Position numbers and translations under genes: made by a program
Part shown: in pieces, positions 15,431 to 18,484 of the stretch
How the letters are laid out: every line of letters begins with the position of its first letter
Position numbering within the stretch: position 1 is the first letter of the stretch
From: DAOTWY01 sp003696565
GTDB taxonomy: Bacteria; Chloroflexota; Anaerolineae; Aggregatilineales; Phototrophicaceae
Assembly (NCBI GenBank): GCA_034435635.1
Contig: DAOTWY010000034.1
Span: forward strand, 1-18,484
Direction: 5' to 3'
Length of the DNA: 18,484 nucleotides
Notes under the pieces: generated by a model
Told to the model about the DNA's origin: nothing
Databases searched by the model: none
The model's input: only the letters and a program-made list of their open reading frames with translations

Positions 15431-17167
15431 TCAGCTACCTAACGGTTTGGGTAATTTATTTCGCTTGAATAATTCGTTCAAATTTTTGCTGATGGTGATT
15501 TCCGATTCGGTGACTTTTTGATATAACAAGCCGTTTTCATCATGCAAGTAAAGCGTGGTAACTAAGCCTGTTTCTGACGCTTTATGAATGAGCAGTGTGA
15601 CATAAAACCGCGCTCCCATCGGCACATCAATGTAATGATGCCCCCCACCAGAGCGTAATGGCAAACTACCCGCCCCATAATAATATTTAGCATAAATGCC
15701 CATGCTTTGTAAGCCGATATCAGTCGCAAAATAATTGAACGATAACATTGGGAATTGCCCTTGATAACGCGGCTCAACAACAGGGCACCGGCATTCCAGC
15801 GTGACTCGTTCTCGACTGATGTTCAGCACACGTTCCACCCCCTTAAATGCAAATCCGTGGAACAGCGTGTAATCGTCATAAAAACGGCTGCCTGGGATGT
15901 CCTCACGGGGGGTGAGGTCAAAGTCATTAAAGATAGGTGCTTGTGGTTTGCTACGGACAAGAAACAGCCGCGTACTATAATGAAACCGAGGGAGCTTACT
16001 GCTGGGCGGGTGACTGCTCACTTTGGCTTCTAATGTTATTTCATCAGCAGCTTTGGCGGTTTCTTTGAGTTCCAAGATGTAGGAGTCTGCCAATTCGTCA
16101 TCAAAGACAATGCCTTTTAGCACGCGGTAATCTTCAAAACCAAACGTCTTAAACCCAGGATACAACCCTTCAGCCGTGCTGCTCATCCAAGACATCGCGC
16201 TGACCATTGGCAACACCGCTTTGCCATCTACTACATGATCTTGCAGAAACGGACTTTGCTCTAAAACCAGACGACGGCGTAGACGATGCGTCCGCAATTC
16301 ACCATCTGGCTCAACGGCTAGCGTGCCTAACCCACTGCCAATGACAATCTGAACAGCGTCATCACCGGGCACACGTAGCAGTTCTTCCACTAACATATGT
16401 GCACCAACGTTAACGGGAATCACTTTGATGTTATGCTGCTGGAAATACGCTTTGAGCTGCGGCGTGACCATCCCAGCATCCCAGGGTCCCCAGTTGATGG
16501 AAATAACATGCGCCGCTGGGTTTTGGCGTTTATAGATGTGTGCGGCTTTGTTCAATATTTCATTAGCAAGCGCATAATCAGCTTGCCCAACATTACCAAA
16601 GAAACCAGCGACCGATGAAAACAGCACCAGATGATGCACTTTTGGCACAGCTTGTAATAGGTTTTCTAACCCTTGCACCTTTGCCGCATAGACTGTTTCA
16701 AAATCTTGCTCTGTTTTGTTTTCAATCAATTTATCTGCTAGGTTGCCTGCTCCGTGAATAATGCTGGTTACTTCACCCAGCTGTGCCACACCTTCCGCAA
16801 TGGCAGATTTGACGGCATCCGCATCCGTAATATCCGCACTGACATAAACGGCTTGCCCACCATTCGCGGCGACAGTCGCCAGGGTTTGGCGAATTTCACG
16901 GCTGGAAAGCACGCGATTCGCTAATTTCTGTACAGCGACAGGAGTGGGTTTTTCTCCCTGATCCTTCAGATATGCCATGGCGGCTTTTTTCAACGCTGCT
17001 TCATCTACAGCATCAACTGCCCAATCGGGGTCATTTTCTAAACGAGAACGCCCCATCAAAATAAATTTACAGTGGAAGATGTTCGCCATGTATTCTACAC
17101 AGCGGGCGGTAATCCCTTTTGCCCCGCCACTGACGACAAACACCGAATTTGAGTTAATTTCAGTCAT
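15431..17167 (-). CDS. Stand-alone ketoreductase-dehydratase (PfaA C-terminal half)
   Basis: The 578-residue protein would reduce 3-ketoacyl groups and dehydrate the resulting 3-hydroxyacyl groups during chain elongation. The KR domain (about 6-285) has the NAD(P)H-binding GGAKGIT (14-20) and Arg40 in MGRS. It carries the PfaA/Hgl insertion with KPTPVAVQKL and SSREIRQTL, and the active-site set Ser184/185, Tyr198 and Asn202. The polyketide-type DH double hotdog (about 295-560) has His311 in HVVDGKAVLP, an exact HxxxGxxxxP motif, and Asp483 in DIGLQ, an exact DxxxQ motif. Both activities look intact. In canonical PfaA these domains follow KS, MAT and tandem ACPs in one chain; here the protein begins right at the KR. 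The ATG is 9 bases after the methyltransferase stop codon, and the megasynthase follows after 11 bases. The carrier protein must be supplied by another gene. Confidence 0.92.
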   Translation of the reverse strand: MTEINSNSVFVVSGGAKGITARCVEYMANIFHCKFILMGRSRLENDPDWAVDAVDEAALKKAAMAYLKDQGEKPTPVAVQKLANRVLSSREIRQTLATVAANGGQAVYVSADITDADAVKSAIAEGVAQLGEVTSIIHGAGNLADKLIENKTEQDFETVYAAKVQGLENLLQAVPKVHHLVLFSSVAGFFGNVGQADYALANEILNKAAHIYKRQNPAAHVISINWGPWDAGMVTPQLKAYFQQHNIKVIPVNVGAHMLVEELLRVPGDDAVQIVIGSGLGTLAVEPDGELRTHRLRRRLVLEQSPFLQDHVVDGKAVLPMVSAMSWMSSTAEGLYPGFKTFGFEDYRVLKGIVFDDELADSYILELKETAKAADEITLEAKVSSHPPSSKLPRFHYSTRLFLVRSKPQAPIFNDFDLTPREDIPGSRFYDDYTLFHGFAFKGVERVLNISRERVTLECRCPVVEPRYQGQFPMLSFNYFATDIGLQSMGIYAKYYYGAGSLPLRSGGGHHYIDVPMGARFYVTLLIHKASETGLVTTLYLHDENGLLYQKVTESEITISKNLNELFKRNKLPKPLGS

Positions 17168-17174
17168 GATTTAG

Positions 17175-17178
17175 CCTC
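17175..17178 (-). promoter_or_regulatory. Ribosome binding site overlapping the methyltransferase stop codon
   Basis: On the minus strand the methyltransferase ends TAT TGA, and the following GG completes GAGG, 7 bases before the KR-DH ATG at 17167. Stop codon and ribosome binding site share bases, so translation of the two genes is probably coupled. Confidence 0.7.
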
Positions 17179-17983
17179 AATAATTTTTGATAAATACTTC
17201 GCGCCCCTTACGCGCTTTGCCTTGTTTATAGTTGTTCATGCCATATTGCAATTCCCACGGCTCAATGGTGGCAAAGCTGAACAACTGACGGATTAACAAC
17301 GAATCATCATAGGTAATTAACCACCGATGATGACACGCTCGCATCGCATTTGCAAAGCGTTCATGATCGAAGTTCGTGTGTAAATCACCACGCTTGCCAT
17401 ACAATTTGGATTGAGTCGCTCTCCAATATGGCGGATCAAGAAAGATAAAGACGTTCTGACCATCCGCATCTAATAACGTCTGATAATCGCCTTCAGTGAT
17501 CTCTACCCGCTGAAGATGATAAGCGAGCTTTTGCAAACGTTCAATTGATGAATCAGTAAATCGTCGCTCAAATGCCTGCTGAGAATAACCACCGGAGTCT
17601 ACAACACCGGAAAATGTGATTCGGTTCAGCACAAAAAAACGTACTGCCAAATCAAACTCTGTCCATCTTGAGGCATCTTCTTGATAATATGCAAATAATT
17701 CCCGCCCGTTATCGGCGTATCGTGTTTTTACAGCACGGATTGCTTTTACTAGTTCGTCCATGTTGGATTGCGCGACACGCCAGAAGCAGATTAAATCATG
17801 ATTTAGGTCATTGATCCAGTATCGCTTAATCTGTCGCTTGAATAACGCCCGCACTGCTAAAAAGACTGATCCGCCACCGACAAACGGCTCACGAAATTCC
17901 TCTATATCCAGCGGAATTTGCGGCATAATGCGCGAGATGGCGCGGGATTTACCGCCAGGGTAACGTAAAGGGCTTTTAGCCAT
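17177..17983 (-). CDS. Alpha-type (D12) DNA adenine-N6 methyltransferase
   Basis: The 268-residue enzyme would transfer a methyl group from S-adenosylmethionine to adenine N6 in DNA. Motif X is seen as LRYPGGK (6-12), motif I as EPFVGGGSVFL (32-42) and motif IV as FLDPPYW (181-187). The order motif X, I, target-recognition region, DPPY is that of the Dam/DpnM alpha group, and the length is typical. The gene overlaps the putative endonuclease gene upstream by 8 bases (start codon inside ATGGCTAA), with GGAG 10 bases before the ATG. This favours a type II restriction-modification pair over an orphan regulatory Dam. The recognition sequence cannot be read from the protein. The KR-DH lipid gene starts 9 bases downstream, an unusual neighbour. 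Confidence 0.93.
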   Translation of the reverse strand: MAKSPLRYPGGKSRAISRIMPQIPLDIEEFREPFVGGGSVFLAVRALFKRQIKRYWINDLNHDLICFWRVAQSNMDELVKAIRAVKTRYADNGRELFAYYQEDASRWTEFDLAVRFFVLNRITFSGVVDSGGYSQQAFERRFTDSSIERLQKLAYHLQRVEITEGDYQTLLDADGQNVFIFLDPPYWRATQSKLYGKRGDLHTNFDHERFANAMRACHHRWLITYDDSLLIRQLFSFATIEPWELQYGMNNYKQGKARKGREVFIKNY

Positions 17984-18484
17984 GAATTACGATCTCCAGA
18001 CGTGGGTTTTCCTGCACTTCCAGGTTGAGCAAGTCGAGCATTTGCTGTGCGTCGCGTGACAATTGATTGTGCTTAACGTATTGCGTGCGTGTTTCCTGTG
18101 TTGCGGGCAAAGTTAATTGTCCGTCAAGGTTGCCTGTGAGCTTGAGTTGCACGCGGAATGGTATCGCTACATCATCCAGATAAAGCGTGTCGATATTGGC
18201 AAATAACAGCAACTTAAACAAACCATCCTGAATATCTCCCAGGCTTGGCAACTTGCCACGAGATGAATTTTTAGCTTCTTGAATAATCAACGTGCCATCC
18301 TGCCAGAACACCTCATCCGCCGTGAGATGATAGGTTCCGCCAAGCATGTTTTCTAGCTCGAAATAGGCTTTTTTGCCATCAGATAACCGCTCCAATTCAT
18401 GCGCAGTTTGTAATTCACGCTGCGCCGCCTGATACGAACGAGGCAAACTTGCCCTTTTGAACGCTTCAAGATCAAATGCACCAT
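17976..18484 (-). CDS. Putative type II restriction endonuclease, N-terminus cut by window edge
   Basis: The frame is open from the right edge (168 codons visible), so the true start lies outside. An internal TTG at 18446 could be read as a start, but the frame continues upstream as GAFDLEAFKRAS and has no convincing ribosome binding site, so I treat the gene as 5'-partial. A PD-(D/E)xK-like core is visible: Asp in TADEVFWQDG, then LIIQEAKNSS with the Glu-Ala-Lys signature on a hydrophobic strand. This is typical of nucleases that use Mg2+. A helix (LGDIQDGLFKLLLF) and beta strands follow. The 8-base overlap with the methyltransferase supports a restriction role. The exact family is not recognised, and another PD-(D/E)xK nuclease function remains possible. 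Confidence 0.65.
   Translation of the reverse strand, partial: GAFDLEAFKRASLPRSYQAAQRELQTAHELERLSDGKKAYFELENMLGGTYHLTADEVFWQDGTLIIQEAKNSSRGKLPSLGDIQDGLFKLLLFANIDTLYLDDVAIPFRVQLKLTGNLDGQLTLPATQETRTQYVKHNQLSRDAQQMLDLLNLEVQENPRLEIVIHG

Noticed and set aside
17177..17983. Orphan Dam-like regulatory methyltransferase
   Set aside because: An overlapping upstream gene with a PD-(D/E)xK-like motif makes a restriction-modification pair more likely.
18446..18484. TTG at 18446 as the start of the endonuclease gene
   Set aside because: The frame stays open to the window edge with plausible protein sequence and lacks a clear ribosome binding site before the TTG, so the gene is treated as partial.

Overview
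The window looks like a chromosomal segment of a mid-GC bacterium, most plausibly a member of the Chloroflexota (Anaerolineae-like). This rests on style only: large secreted multidomain proteins, a LysM lipoprotein with a Pro/Thr-rich linker after the lipobox, and the gene mix. No rRNA or marker gene is present, so the assignment is tentative. Coding density is very high. No gap exceeds 180 bases, and I see no tRNA, rRNA, insertion sequence or CRISPR array.

Layout. (1) Positions 1-4404, minus strand: one open frame running off the left edge. It encodes a secreted clostripain-family (C11) cysteine peptidase with extra beta domains, an SH3 domain and C-terminal thrombospondin type 3 calcium-binding repeats. 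(2) 4522-5205, minus: a four-helix membrane protein of unknown function, with a TTG start and a strong ribosome binding site. (3) 5206-5380: a divergent promoter region. It holds a near-perfect match to the Gram-positive LexA (SOS) box just after the minus-strand promoter, and an extended -10 plus a leader hairpin for the plus-strand gene. (4) 5381-7369, plus: transketolase. (5) 7370-7545: a hairpin terminator candidate, a cluster of ATTGAT half-sites and a -10 element. (6) 7546-9177, plus: a thiamine diphosphate enzyme of the acetolactate synthase superfamily, closest to the ILVBL/2-hydroxyacyl-CoA lyase 2 type. It converges, with 4 bases between, on the next block.

(7) 9182-18484 is a continuous minus-strand block, read from right to left. 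First comes a partial gene with a PD-(D/E)xK-like motif, probably a restriction endonuclease. It overlaps an alpha-type (D12) adenine methyltransferase by 8 bases. Nine bases later, with its ribosome binding site on the methyltransferase stop codon, comes a KR-DH protein equal to the C-terminal half of PfaA. Next is a 1845-residue KS-CLF-AT-DH-DH megasynthase, and last a LysM lipoprotein. The two synthase genes belong to the Pfa/Hgl (polyunsaturated fatty acid and glycolipid) 'secondary lipid' synthase family but have a rearranged domain order: KR-DH stands alone, and the acyltransferase lies between the chain-length factor and the dehydratases. Neither has an acyl carrier protein domain. A KS-MAT-ACP protein, a PfaD-type enoyl reductase and a phosphopantetheinyl transferase must be outside the window if the pathway is complete.

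The points most worth pursuing are the rearranged lipid synthase, its tight coupling to a restriction-modification pair, and the possible SOS operator ahead of the membrane protein and caspase-fold peptidase.
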